Shown: positions 16,727 through 25,290 of the stretch, in pieces | How the letters are laid out: every line of letters begins with the position of its first letter | Position numbering within the stretch: the stretch's first letter is position 1 | Assembly: GCF_036206005.1 (NCBI RefSeq) | Contig: NZ_CP108143.1 | Coordinates: 3,858,001 to 3,922,000 of the forward strand | DNA: 64,000 nucleotides | Direction of reading: 5' to 3' | Origin: Streptomyces sp. NBC_00178 | GTDB taxonomy: Bacteria > Actinomycetota > Actinomycetes > Streptomycetales > Streptomycetaceae | The notes under the pieces: generated by a model | What the model was told of the DNA's origin: nothing | Database searches by the model: none | Seen by the model: the letters and a program-made list of their open reading frames with translations, nothing else | Made by a program: the position numbers and the translations under genes

Positions 16727-17500
16727 ATGGGGTCCGCGGAAGACCGTGTGAAGAGCCCTTCGCGGGTCAGTGTGTGGCTGGACCGGCGTACACCGTCACG
16801 CTCCCGCAAGGCGGACCAGCCGGCCGGCCTCGACCGCGACAGGATCACGTCCGCGAGTGTGAGGCTGCTCGACGCCGACGGTCTGGCGAAGTTCTCCATG
16901 CGCCGCCTCGCCGCCGAGCTCGACGTGACGGCGATGTCCCTCTACTGGTACGTCGACACCAAGGACGACCTGCTGGAACTCGCCCTGGACACCGTCTTCG
17001 GCGAGATCCCGCCCACCCGCGAGGACGCCGACTGGCGCGACCGGCTGCGCGAACTGGCCACCAGCTACCGCCGGATGCTGGTCCGCCATCCCTGGGCCTC
17101 GGCGCTCGCCGGGAGCTTCCTGAACATCGGCCCGCACTCGATGCTGTTCTCGTACGCGGTCCAGGACGTCATCCGGGCCACCGGGCTGCCCCTCGAACGC
17201 CGGACGGGCGGGATGTCCGCCGTCTTCCAGTTCGTCTACGGATTCGGCACGATCGAGGGGCACTTCGTGCAGCGCACGGCCGAGTCCGGGCTCAGCCAGG
17301 ACGAGTACGTCGAGCGGGCGATGGGCTCGATCCGCGCGGACCCGGAGCTGAACCGGGCGATGGCGCCCTCGGAGAGCCTGATGCAGGCACGTGGCGGCGG
17401 CACCGTGGAGGAGATGCGCGAGAGGGACTTCGGGTTCGCGCTCGACCTCCTGATCGCCGGTATCGAGGCGATGTGCGAGCGGCCGGTGCGGCCCTCGTAG
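16727..17500 (+). CDS. TetR-family repressor (TetR_C-type C-terminal domain)
   Basis: 257 residues. The helix-turn-helix lies at about residues 40-85 (FSMRRLAAELDVTAMSLYWYVDTKDDLLE), the form seen in tetracycline-repressor-like proteins with long C-terminal ligand domains. The ATG at 16727 has GAAGAGGAG 8 nt upstream; a GTG at 16718 is also in frame but would overlap that Shine-Dalgarno sequence. It follows the exporter by 80 bp on the same strand and probably represses it through the inverted repeat at 14999-15029. Confidence 0.9.
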   Translation: MGSAEDRVKSPSRVSVWLDRRTPSRSRKADQPAGLDRDRITSASVRLLDADGLAKFSMRRLAAELDVTAMSLYWYVDTKDDLLELALDTVFGEIPPTREDADWRDRLRELATSYRRMLVRHPWASALAGSFLNIGPHSMLFSYAVQDVIRATGLPLERRTGGMSAVFQFVYGFGTIEGHFVQRTAESGLSQDEYVERAMGSIRADPELNRAMAPSESLMQARGGGTVEEMRERDFGFALDLLIAGIEAMCERPVRPS

Positions 17501-17556
17501 GACCGCCCCGACACCCGTGGCCACCTGAGGCACCGACCGGGTGACGGAAGGCGCCG

Positions 17557-18504
17557 TCAGTAGCCCCGGCGCGTGTCCACGGCGAGTGCGGGCACGCGGC
17601 CTGCGGTCACGGCCTCCCAGCAGGCCGCGAAGTCCGCGACGACGTCCTCGTCGGCCGTGACGCCGGACGAGTGCGAGGTGATCACGGTGTGCGGCAGCAC
17701 CCAGGCAGGGTGGTCGGGGCCCGCGGGTTCGTCCGGCAGTACGTCGAGCACGGCCCGCCGCACGGTCCCGCTGTCCAGGGCGTCCCGGAGCGCGGTCATG
17801 TCGACCGTCGCACCCCGGCCCACGTTGATGAACGAGGCACCCCGCATCGCGCTGAACCGCGCGGCGTCGAAGAAGCGTTCCGTCGCGTCGGTCAGGGGGA
17901 GCGTGGACACCACCCACCGGGCGTCCGCGAGGGCGGCGTCCTCGTCGGCCGACCCGGCCGGGACGACCCGGTCGAAGTCCGCGGGTGCGGCGCGCGCGGT
18001 GCGGCCGACGCCCACCGTGCGGATCCCGCACGCCCGCAGGAGCCCGGCCACGCGCGATCCGATGCGGCCGGTGCCGTGGACGACGGCCGTGTGCCCTGCG
18101 GCGAGTTCGGAGGGGAGGCGGCGCCATTCGGCCCGCGCGTGCTGGGCGGTGTGCTCTGCCACCGCCTGGCACTCGGCCAGGATCCAGCCCAGCGTGTACT
18201 GCGCGATCCGCTCGCCCATCCGGCCGACCGTCCGGGTCAGCAGGGCGCCTTCGGGCCAGGCCCCGGAGGCCAGCAGGGCGTCCGTGCCGGCGTTGACGCT
18301 GTGGAACCAGAGCAGCCGCGAGGTCCGCAGGCCGTCGGGCAGGACGTCGCCCACGTACACGAAGGGGTCGTCGGGTCCGGCGCCGTCCCCGGGTCCGGCC
18401 GGCCTGCCGGTGACGCGTTCCAGTTCGCGGACCACGGACGGGCCGACGGACGGCGAGGTGAGCAGGCGGGCCCGTGACAGCGGGCCCCCAGAGGGCGGCT
18501 TCAT
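17557..18504 (-). CDS. D-isomer-specific 2-hydroxyacid dehydrogenase family protein
   Basis: 315 residues. The NAD-binding fold is marked by TAVVHGTGRIGSRVAGLL (about residues 140-157), with the family phrase ASFINVGRGATVD (about residues 220-232) and the C-terminal LPHTVITSHSSG carrying the catalytic His (about residue 276). It resembles glyoxylate/hydroxypyruvate reductase-type members; the natural substrate is unknown. Its start lies 11 bp after the PPOX gene stop, so the two probably share a transcript. Confidence 0.85.
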   Translation of the reverse strand: MKPPSGGPLSRARLLTSPSVGPSVVRELERVTGRPAGPGDGAGPDDPFVYVGDVLPDGLRTSRLLWFHSVNAGTDALLASGAWPEGALLTRTVGRMGERIAQYTLGWILAECQAVAEHTAQHARAEWRRLPSELAAGHTAVVHGTGRIGSRVAGLLRACGIRTVGVGRTARAAPADFDRVVPAGSADEDAALADARWVVSTLPLTDATERFFDAARFSAMRGASFINVGRGATVDMTALRDALDSGTVRRAVLDVLPDEPAGPDHPAWVLPHTVITSHSSGVTADEDVVADFAACWEAVTAGRVPALAVDTRRGY

Positions 18505-18515
18505 CGGCGTACGGG

Positions 18516-18986
18516 TCAGCTGCCGCCGGCCAGGCGGGCGGGGAAACCACCGGTGGCGACGGGGCCCCAGCGCTCCGGGGTGATCCGGATGATGGACTTA
18601 CCCTGCTTGACCATCGCCGCGCGGTACTCGTCCCAGTCCGGGTGCTCCCCGGAGATGTTCCGGAAGTACTCGACCAGGGGCTCGACCGAGTCGGGTGAGT
18701 CGATCACCTCGGCCGAGCCGTCGATCTGGACCCACGGGCCGTTCCAGTCGTCCGACAGGACGATGACGCTCACGCGGTCGTCGCGCTTGGCGTTGCGGGT
18801 CTTGGCCCGTTCGGGGTAGGTCGAGACGACGATCCGGCCCTCGTCGTCGACGCCGCAGGTGAGCGGCGACCCCTGGGGGCGGCCGTCGGCCCGGGTGGTC
18901 AGCAGGATCGCCCGGTGCCTGGGGCGCACGAAGTCCAGCAGGTCCGCGAGTTCCACGGCGGTGTTGGTCGCGATGTCGGGTGCCAT
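18516..18986 (-). CDS. PPOX-class (pyridoxamine 5'-phosphate oxidase-like, F420/flavin) protein
   Basis: 156 residues with the split-barrel signature: RHRAILLTTRADGRPQGSPL near residues 22-42, then IVVSTYPERAKTRNAKRDDRVSV and a C-terminal IIRITPERWGPV. Actinobacterial relatives bind F420 or flavin and reduce small substrates. The ATG at 18986 (MAPDIA) is used because the longer upstream reading has no family similarity and enters the palindromic element at 18996. It is probably co-transcribed with the dehydrogenase gene. Confidence 0.87.
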   Translation of the reverse strand: MAPDIATNTAVELADLLDFVRPRHRAILLTTRADGRPQGSPLTCGVDDEGRIVVSTYPERAKTRNAKRDDRVSVIVLSDDWNGPWVQIDGSAEVIDSPDSVEPLVEYFRNISGEHPDWDEYRAAMVKQGKSIIRITPERWGPVATGGFPARLAGGS

Positions 18987-18995
18987 ACGGCCCAG

Positions 18996-19165
18996 CCTAA
19001 GGGCTGTCCCGTGATCCCCGGCGGGCGCGCGACGACAGCTACGGCGCCTCGCCGCGTTGTCGGAACGCCCGAATGCACCCAGTATGCGGACGTCCCTCCG
19101 CCGTGCGATGCACCGCATCCGACGCCGCGCGCCGATCCACCGGGGACGACGGGACAGCCTTTAGG
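18996..19165. mobile_element. MITE-like palindromic element (170 bp)
   Basis: The terminal inverted repeats begin CCTAAGGGCTGTCCCGTGAT on the left and, read from the right end inward, CCTAAAGGCTGTCCCGTCGT, differing at few positions over about 26 bp. The interior has further short palindromes (for example around GCGATGCACCGCATC) and no coding capacity. I recall closely similar sequences scattered in other Streptomyces genomes. It sits between the PPOX gene start and the YceI gene end and may affect the PPOX promoter. Confidence 0.7.
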
Positions 19166-19270
19166 CGGTGGCCGCGCGGTCCCGCCCTGCGCCCGGCGCC
19201 GCGTCCCCGTGACGGGAGCGGGCGGGGGCGGGACCGTGCCGGAGGGCGGCCCGAGGTGGCCCTGCGGGCC

Positions 19271-20086
19271 CTACGCCGGGACGGCCTCGCCCTGGACCGC
19301 CTGGATGTCGAGTTCGATGCGCAGCGTCGTGCCGATCGCGGAGATCCCCGCCTGCAGCACCTGGTTGTAGTTCATGGCGAAGTCGTCGCGGCGCAGTTCC
19401 GCCGTCGCGTGGAACGCGGCCCGCACGCCTCCCCACGGGTCGGGTCCCGTGCCCAGGTAGCTGAGGTCCAGATCGACGTCGCGGGCGACGCCGTGCATCG
19501 TCAGCACGCCGTTCACGGTCCAGCGGTCGGGGCCCGCGGGGGTCAGGGCGCGGGACCGGTAGGTGATCTCGGGGAAGACCTCCACGTCCAGGAAGTCCGC
19601 CGAGCGCAGGTGCTTGTCCCGCATGGCGTTGCCCGTGTCGATGCTGTTCGAGGCGATGTAGGCGTCGACCCGCGAGCGCTGTACGTCCTCGGCGATCTCG
19701 ATGCGCCCGCCGAACTCGGTGAACCGGCCGTGGACGCTGGAGATCCCCAGGTGCTGGGCGACCGCGGCCACGGAGGAGTGCACCGGGTCCAGCGACCAGG
19801 TGCCCGGCGGCGGCAGTTCCACGCCGCCCTGCCGGGCCAGCACCACGGTGCCGGCCTCCACCCGCCCGCCGGCCGTGACGAGTGCGGTGGAGGCGGCCGG
19901 GGCGTAACCGACCGCCGTGACGATCACCGTGTACGCGCCGGCGGGCAGGAGGTCTTCGGTGCGGACGGCCCCGTTCTCGTCGGCGGCGGCCCGCAGGATC
20001 TGGGTGCCCGTCATGTCGGTCACCGTGACGACCGCGTGCTGGACCGCCCAGCCGTCCCGTGTCCGTACCTGTGCGCGAAGTCCCAT
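19271..20086 (-). CDS. YceI-like lipid-binding protein with an N-terminal carboxypeptidase-regulatory-like domain
   Basis: 271 residues. Residues 1-80 form a beta-sandwich of the carboxypeptidase-regulatory/Cna-B-like kind (AVVTVTDMTG ... AGAYTVIVTAVGYAP). Residues 90-271 are a YceI lipocalin-like barrel (GTWSLDPVHSSVAAVAQHLG, SFDTGNAMRDKHL-type region, NGVLTMHGVARDVDL), which binds isoprenoid-like lipids. No signal peptide is seen. The ATG at 20086 (MGLRAQ) has GGAGAG about 8 nt upstream; an upstream ATG would include non-homologous sequence. The neighbouring exporter carries three domains of the same regulatory type. Confidence 0.85.
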   Translation of the reverse strand: MGLRAQVRTRDGWAVQHAVVTVTDMTGTQILRAAADENGAVRTEDLLPAGAYTVIVTAVGYAPAASTALVTAGGRVEAGTVVLARQGGVELPPPGTWSLDPVHSSVAAVAQHLGISSVHGRFTEFGGRIEIAEDVQRSRVDAYIASNSIDTGNAMRDKHLRSADFLDVEVFPEITYRSRALTPAGPDRWTVNGVLTMHGVARDVDLDLSYLGTGPDPWGGVRAAFHATAELRRDDFAMNYNQVLQAGISAIGTTLRIELDIQAVQGEAVPA

Positions 20087-20139
20087 CCCGTTTTCTCTCC
20101 TTGCTCGAATCACTGGTGAGGCAGCGACTCCGATGAGTC

Positions 20140-20200
20140 GGGCCCCGGGCGGGACCGGCAGGCCGTCCCCTGCCTGCCGGCCCCGCCCGGGGCCCTTTTT
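20140..20200. terminator. Strong 23-bp hairpin between the exporter and the YceI gene
   Basis: Arms 20140-20162 and 20173-20195 pair with one mismatch (starting GGGCCCCGGGCGGG), and TTTTT follows on the plus strand. It lies after the exporter stop and before the YceI start on the minus strand, so it should end exporter transcripts. The T run also suits plus-strand termination. Confidence 0.8.
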
Positions 20201-20268
20201 CCGCCGGCGGCTCAGCCTCTCCGCTCGAAGTGCTGTTCCGCCAGGGGTCTTTGTGGATCTTCCGTGAG

Positions 20269-22749
20269 TTACGCGCCCGGGTGGGCGAGCTCGATGTCGT
20301 GGCCGTCGACGCCGTTGCCGGCCACGGTCAGCGCACCGGCCACCGGCGGGTAGCCGGTCGCGATCACGGAGTACTCGCCGGCGTCCAGGTCGGTGAAGGC
20401 GTACACGCCGTCCTCCCCGGTCGTCGACGTCGCCACGACGTTGCCCGCCGCGTCGATGAGCGTCACGCGGGCGTCGGTCAGGGGCGTCCGGCCGGAGCCG
20501 GCCCTGACGACGCCGCGCACCAGCGCACCGGACCGCAGGGCGGCCTCGACCCGGGTGACGCCCTGGCCGCCGATGTCCACCGGCAGGGCCAGCGGGCGGA
20601 AGCCCGCGGCCGTGACAGCGACGGTCACCGAGCCGGGGATCAGCTCACCGAAGGTGAACTCACCCGCGTCGCCCGAGACGCCCGTGGCCAGCACGTCGCC
20701 GCGCACGTCGGTCACCACGACCATGGCGCCCTGGACGGGCGCGCCGCCCTCGACGGTCCGCACGGACCCGGAGAGACCGCTCGTCCCGGCGAGGAGGATG
20801 TCGTAGGCGACGGCCTCGTCGCCGACCACCACGGTGGACGCCTGGGGCTGGAAGCCGTCGGCGGACGCGATCAGGACGTAACTGCCGGAGCCCGGCGCGT
20901 CCAGGACGTAACCGCCGTCGGCCTGGGCGACGGAACGCCCGAGCTGGCGGCCGCCCAGCGAGATCAGCGTGACGGCGGCCTGGGCGACCGGTGCGCCCTC
21001 CGCGCCGCGCACCACACCGCGTACGGGTGTGCCCTGGACCGTCGGCTCGGTGGCGGCCGTCGCCGCGACCGGGGCGTCGGCCCGGGGAAGCGCCGCCGTC
21101 GCCTGGAGGGCAGGCGCGGTGGCGGCCTCGACGGCCTCCGGCACCTCCGCGGTCTCGGGCTTGTCGTTGCCCGCCCTCGTCTTCAGCGCGACCTCCTTGA
21201 TGAAGAGGGTCAGCACGAACGCGACGAGCGCGGCCGGCGCGGCGTACAGGAAGACGTCACCGACACCGTGACCGTAGGCGGCCTCCACCACCGTACGGAA
21301 CGGTGCGGGGAGCTTGTCCAGGTCGGGGATGCCCCCGCCGCCGGTGCCGCCGTGGCCCATCGCGGCGCCTTCGGGACCGAGGTCGGCGAGCCCGTCCTTG
21401 ACGTACCTGGTGACGCGGTTGGCGAGGACGGCGCCGAGCGCCGAGACACCGATCGCACCACCGAGGGAGCGGAAGAAGGTGACGACGGAGCTGGCCGCGC
21501 CCAGGTCGGCCGGGGCCACCTGGTTCTGCGTGGCGAGCACCAGGTTCTGCATCATCATGCCGATGCCGAGGCCCATGACGAACATGAAGACCGCGATGTG
21601 CCAGTACTCGGTGTCGTAGCGGATCGTGCCGAGCAGCCCGAGGCCGGCGGTGACGAGGAAGCCACCGGTGACCAGCCATGCCTTCCAGCGGCCCGTCTTG
21701 GTGATGACCTGGCCCGAGATGGTCGAGGACAGGAAGAGGCCCGCGATCATCGGGATCGTCATGACGCCCGACATCGTCGGGGACTTGCCGCGCGCCAGCT
21801 GGAAGTACTGGCTGAAGAACACGGTGCCCGCGAACATCGCGATGCCGACGAACAGCGAGGCCACGGAGGCCAGCGTGATCGTGCGGTTGCGGAAGAGGCG
21901 CAGCGGGATGATCGGCTCGCTGGCCTTCGACTCGATGAGCAGGAAGATCCCGATGAGGACGACGGTGCCGCCCAGCATCGTCCAGGTCTGCCAGGAGACC
22001 CAGTCGTACTTGTCGCCCGCGAAGGTCACCCAGAGCAGGAGCAGCGAGACCGCCGCGCTGATGAAGAACGCGCCCGACCAGTCGACCTTGACCTCGCGCT
22101 TGACCACGGGGAGCTTCAGGGTCTTCTGGAGCACGAAGAGGGCGATGATCGCGAACGGCACACCCACGTAGAAGCACCAGCGCCAGCCCAGCCAGCTGGT
22201 GTCGGTGATGACACCGCCGAGCAGCGGGCCGCCGACGGTGGCGACGGCGAAGACCGCGCCGAGGTAGCCGCTGTAACGCCCGCGCTCGCGCGGGGAGATC
22301 ATCGCGGCCATCACGATCTGGGCGAGGGCGGAGAGACCGCCGACGCCGATGCCCTGCACGACGCGGCAGGCGATGAGCATGCCGCTGCTCGTCGACAGAC
22401 CGGCCACCACCGAGCCGCCGACGTAGATGAGCAGGGCTATCTGGACCAGCAGCTTCTTGCTGAACAGGTCCGCGAGCTTGCCCCACAGCGGGGTAGTGGC
22501 GGTCATGGACAGCAGCGCGGCCGTCACGACCCAGGTGTAGGCGCTCTGGCCGCCACCGAGGTCGGAGATGATCTCGGGCAGGGCGTTGGAGACGACCGTC
22601 GACGACAGGATCGCGACGAACATGCCGAGCAGCAGCCCGGTCAGCGCTTCCATGATCTGCCGGTGTGTCATCGGCGTGCCTGCGGGGGCCTCGACGGCCC
22701 CGTGCTTGGCGTGGCCGCCCCGCACACCGGATGGTGTGGTCGTAGCCAT
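20269..22749 (-). CDS. DHA2-family MFS exporter fused to three carboxypeptidase-regulatory-like repeats
   Basis: 826 residues. Residues 1-520 are a 14-TM EmrB/QacA exporter (VVSNALPEIISDLGGGQSAY in TM1, PLWGKLADLFSKK between TM2 and TM3, GPLLGGVITDTSWLGWRWCF around TM5-6). After an Ala/Pro linker (about 520-570) come three beta-sandwich repeats: about 575-655, 656-740 and 741-826, each ending in a phrase like GGYVLDAP, GEFTFGEL or GVYAFTDL. Such domains are usually extracellular, but an even number of TMs would put the C terminus in the cytosol. The ATG at 22749 is 23 bp after the MarR gene, so they form an operon. A homologous exporter without the repeats lies at 27199. Confidence 0.9.
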   Translation of the reverse strand: MATTTPSGVRGGHAKHGAVEAPAGTPMTHRQIMEALTGLLLGMFVAILSSTVVSNALPEIISDLGGGQSAYTWVVTAALLSMTATTPLWGKLADLFSKKLLVQIALLIYVGGSVVAGLSTSSGMLIACRVVQGIGVGGLSALAQIVMAAMISPRERGRYSGYLGAVFAVATVGGPLLGGVITDTSWLGWRWCFYVGVPFAIIALFVLQKTLKLPVVKREVKVDWSGAFFISAAVSLLLLWVTFAGDKYDWVSWQTWTMLGGTVVLIGIFLLIESKASEPIIPLRLFRNRTITLASVASLFVGIAMFAGTVFFSQYFQLARGKSPTMSGVMTIPMIAGLFLSSTISGQVITKTGRWKAWLVTGGFLVTAGLGLLGTIRYDTEYWHIAVFMFVMGLGIGMMMQNLVLATQNQVAPADLGAASSVVTFFRSLGGAIGVSALGAVLANRVTRYVKDGLADLGPEGAAMGHGGTGGGGIPDLDKLPAPFRTVVEAAYGHGVGDVFLYAAPAALVAFVLTLFIKEVALKTRAGNDKPETAEVPEAVEAATAPALQATAALPRADAPVAATAATEPTVQGTPVRGVVRGAEGAPVAQAAVTLISLGGRQLGRSVAQADGGYVLDAPGSGSYVLIASADGFQPQASTVVVGDEAVAYDILLAGTSGLSGSVRTVEGGAPVQGAMVVVTDVRGDVLATGVSGDAGEFTFGELIPGSVTVAVTAAGFRPLALPVDIGGQGVTRVEAALRSGALVRGVVRAGSGRTPLTDARVTLIDAAGNVVATSTTGEDGVYAFTDLDAGEYSVIATGYPPVAGALTVAGNGVDGHDIELAHPGA

Positions 22750-22772
22750 GTGTTTCCTTCTCTTTGCTTCTG

Positions 22773-23300
22773 TTACACGGGTGTACGGGTGTGCGAATCG
22801 GCCGGGTGCCCGGTGCGGCACTCGCCGCTGTGCCTCCCGGGGGCGCAACCCCCGGAGCCGCGGCAGGAGAAGCTGTCGCGCAGCCGCGACAGCAACGTGT
22901 TCAGCTGCCCGACCTCGTCGTCGGACCAGTCGACGAGGTGATGGGCGAACATCTCGGTCGTCCGCCGTGTCAGCTCGTCGAGCACCTCGTGCCCCGCGGG
23001 GGTCAGCCGCAGGATGCGGGACCGTTTGTCCGCCGGGTCCGGGGACCGTTCGATCCAGCCGTTCTCCACCGCGTGGGTCACATGTCTGCTGGTCACGGAC
23101 ATGTTCACGGCCAGGAGCTCGGCCAGCCGGGTGATCCGCATCTCGCCGTACCTGGCCAGCAGCGTCAGCACGGTGGCCGAGCCACCAGGACACTCGGCGG
23201 GCAGGATGCGGGCGAGGCCCCGTTTGACGGCTCCGACGGCGCTGAGCTGCCGGGCCAGTTCTTCGTACTGGCTCCGTGCCGCCACCGGCCCTCCATACAT
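22773..23300 (-). CDS. MarR-family transcriptional regulator
   Basis: 175 residues. The winged helix spans about residues 50-110 (MRITRLAELLAVNMSVTSRHVTHAVENGWIERSPDPADKRSR), with the DxRxR-type wing typical of MarR. The C-terminal 40 residues are Cys/His-rich (SFSCRGSGGCAPGRHSGECRTGH), unusual for MarR and perhaps metal- or redox-sensing. It starts the operon with the fused exporter. Two 15-bp inverted repeats overlap the probable promoter. Confidence 0.87.
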   Translation of the reverse strand: MYGGPVAARSQYEELARQLSAVGAVKRGLARILPAECPGGSATVLTLLARYGEMRITRLAELLAVNMSVTSRHVTHAVENGWIERSPDPADKRSRILRLTPAGHEVLDELTRRTTEMFAHHLVDWSDDEVGQLNTLLSRLRDSFSCRGSGGCAPGRHSGECRTGHPADSHTRTPV

Positions 23301-23316
23301 CTCGCAGGGACATCTT

Positions 23317-23360
23317 GTTGCTTAGGGCAACGATAGGAGCAGATGGTTGCCGCAGGCAAA
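23317..23360 (-). promoter_or_regulatory. Twin operator over the marR promoter
   Basis: GTTGC-TTAGG-GCAAC (23317-23331) and GTTGC-CGCAG-GCAAA (23346-23360) are similar inverted repeats 29 bp apart. On the minus strand TTGCCT and TATCGT, about 18 bp apart, form a plausible -35/-10 pair, one within each site. MarR proteins bind this type of short palindrome, so autorepression is likely. I see nothing else in 23361-23611. Confidence 0.6.
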
Positions 23361-23611
23361 CGAAATCGGCCTTGCATAAGTAAAGGAACGCAAAAGCCCG
23401 TGCAGGGGGCAGGTCAAGCGCCCAGCGCACGCGGGGGTGGCCCGCGCCGGATGTGTTCCTCGTCACAGACCCCGGGTCGTCCTCCGGCCGGTGTGTGCCG
23501 CGCAGCGCCCCTGGCCAAAGGGTGAAGAGGCCGTGGGCGCGAGGGAGGGGTATCACCCGCCGCATCCCCGGGGGTTGGGCGAAAGGCCTGCGTTCGCTAG
23601 GGTCCTGGGCC

Positions 23612-23827
23612 ATGGCACATAACCCCCACGCCCCGCAGCCGGGCCCCGAGGGCACTCACGACCCGGCGGGCAGCACGCAGATGTTCCGCGCGTTCGTCGA
23701 CGACGGCGAGCCGCAGGGCAGGCAGCAGCCCGCCGCCACCTCGTCCGGTCCGAGGACCGGAGTGATCGCGGCCGTCGTGGCGGTCGTCCTCGTCCTCGGT
23801 GCGGTCGCCTGGCTCGCGCTCGGCTGA
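23612..23827 (+). CDS. Small single-pass membrane protein (71 aa)
   Basis: A polar, Pro/Gln-rich N-terminal part (about 48 residues, containing MFRAFVDDGEPQGRQQ) precedes one hydrophobic helix at the C terminus (GVIAAVVAVVLVLGAVAWLALG). It is a tail-anchored-like or bitopic protein of unknown function. GCTAGGGT 13-20 bp before the ATG resembles a -10 element, suggesting a nearly leaderless transcript. A low-complexity spacer separates it from sigN. Confidence 0.7.
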   Translation: MAHNPHAPQPGPEGTHDPAGSTQMFRAFVDDGEPQGRQQPAATSSGPRTGVIAAVVAVVLVLGAVAWLALG

Positions 23828-24189
23828 CCGGACTCCGTCCGCCGCGCCGCCGGCCCTCCGTGTCGCCCGGTTCCCGGGTCGCCGGAGGACGCGCCGTGCG
23901 CGCCCCCTTCTCACGCAGCCGCTCCCGCCCCGCTCGCCGGTGCGGGAGCGGCTGCGTTCGGGCGTCGTACGTCAACGGGTGCGTCCGGCGGGGGCGTACG
24001 CCACCAGGGAATGCCGAACTCGCGTCCCCGCGGGGGCCGGTGGAGATTCCGCGGGACCTGGTGAGGCCGCGACCTCGCGGGCCGGCGGGGTCCGGTGGCC
24101 GTAGGGGCTCAGCCGGACGTGGTGAGGCCGCCGGGCGAGGAGCCCGGTGCCCGGGCGGCCGTGGACCGTTACGCGTCGGCCCGCCGGGG

Positions 24190-25056
24190 TCAGTCGGCGA
24201 CGAGCCCTTCCCTGAGCTGGGCGAGTGTGCGGGTCAGCAGCCGTGAGACGTGCATCTGCGAGATGCCGACCTCCTCGCCGATCTGCGACTGCGTCATGTT
24301 GGCGAAGAACCGCAGCATGATGATCTGCCGCTCGCGCGGCGCGAGCTTGGCGAGCAGCGGCTTGAGGGACTCGCGGTACTCGACGCCCTCCAGCGCCGCG
24401 TCCTCGTAGCCGAGGCGGTCGGCGAGCGAGCCCTCGCCGCCGTCGTCCTCCGGGGACGGGGAGTCCAGCGAGGACGCCGTGTAGGCGTTGCCCACGGCCA
24501 GGCCGTCGACCACGTCCTCCTCGGACACCCCGAGGGCCTTGGCGAGTTCCGGGACGGTCGGTGAGCGGTCGAGTTTCTGGGCGAGCTCGTCGCTGGTCTT
24601 GGTGAGGGCGAGGCGCAGCTCCTGGAGCCTGCGGGGCACCCGCACCGACCACGAGGTGTCGCGGAAGAAGCGCTTGATCTCCCCCACGACCGTCGGCATC
24701 GCGAACGTCGGGAACTCCACGCCCCGTTCGCAGTCGAACCGGTCGATCGCCTTGATCAGGCCGATGGTGCCGACCTGGACGATGTCCTCCATGGGTTCGT
24801 TACGGCTGCGGAACCGTGCCGCCGCGTACCGCACGAGAGGGAGGTTGAGCTCGATGAGTGTGTCCCGCACATAGGCCCGCTCCGGGCTGTCCGTTCCGTC
24901 GGGGCCCGAAGCGGGACCCAGCGCGGCGAGCCGCAGGAACAGGGAGCGGGACAGGGTGCGGGTGTCGATGGCTTCCGACGAGCTGGTGAGCACGTCAGGT
25001 GCCGGCACGCTCTTCGTGAGCGTGAGCACCTTCGAGCTGCCCTGTTCTGCGGACAT
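24190..25056 (-). CDS. sigN: SigB/SigF-type RNA polymerase sigma factor, probably SigN
   Basis: 288 residues with regions 2 to 4 of the sigma-B/F group: [21 protein letters not shown] (region 2), [22 protein letters not shown] (2.4), region 3 at ELAKALGVSEEDVVDGLA, and region 4 at LAPRERQIIMLRFFANMTQS with [20 protein letters not shown] as helix-turn-helix. In S. coelicolor two such genes, sigN and sigF, lie side by side near tadA and upp, matching the arrangement here; the member farther from tadA is taken as sigN from that order. Control would be by anti-sigma/anti-anti-sigma factors elsewhere. The naming is inferred from synteny. Confidence 0.85.
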   Translation of the reverse strand: MSAEQGSSKVLTLTKSVPAPDVLTSSSEAIDTRTLSRSLFLRLAALGPASGPDGTDSPERAYVRDTLIELNLPLVRYAAARFRSRNEPMEDIVQVGTIGLIKAIDRFDCERGVEFPTFAMPTVVGEIKRFFRDTSWSVRVPRRLQELRLALTKTSDELAQKLDRSPTVPELAKALGVSEEDVVDGLAVGNAYTASSLDSPSPEDDGGEGSLADRLGYEDAALEGVEYRESLKPLLAKLAPRERQIIMLRFFANMTQSQIGEEVGISQMHVSRLLTRTLAQLREGLVAD

Positions 25057-25166
25057 GCCACCCCCTTGAGGTCGCGGACGGTCGCGGTGGCCACGACCAT
25101 CGGAGGAACGCAGCCTCCACCTGAATACCGGAGGTAGGGCTGCGGCAAACGCGGTTCGAGCAGAAT

Positions 25167-25205
25167 GTCACATGTCGGCAACACGCTGTAGTGACATGTC
25201 GACAA
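25167..25205 (-). promoter_or_regulatory. 24-bp-spaced direct repeat upstream of the first sigma gene
   Basis: ACATGTCGGCAA (25170-25181) recurs as ACATGTCGACAA (25194-25205), about 115-150 bp before the sigma start. ACATGTC also appears at 26217-26223, upstream of the second sigma gene. A shared regulator is possible. No known consensus is claimed. Confidence 0.4.
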
Positions 25206-25290
25206 GTCAGCGGCGAAAGTGCGCAGGAAACAGGGGGTGTGGGGCTTTTACGCCTGCGGAACAGATCTTTCTCCGGTCTACCCGTTCAAG

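Noticed and set aside
20230-22941. Long plus-strand open frame opposite the fused exporter (about 900 codons)
   Set aside because: It is an Asp/Gly/Arg-rich shadow of the exporter gene, with no domain and no ribosome site.
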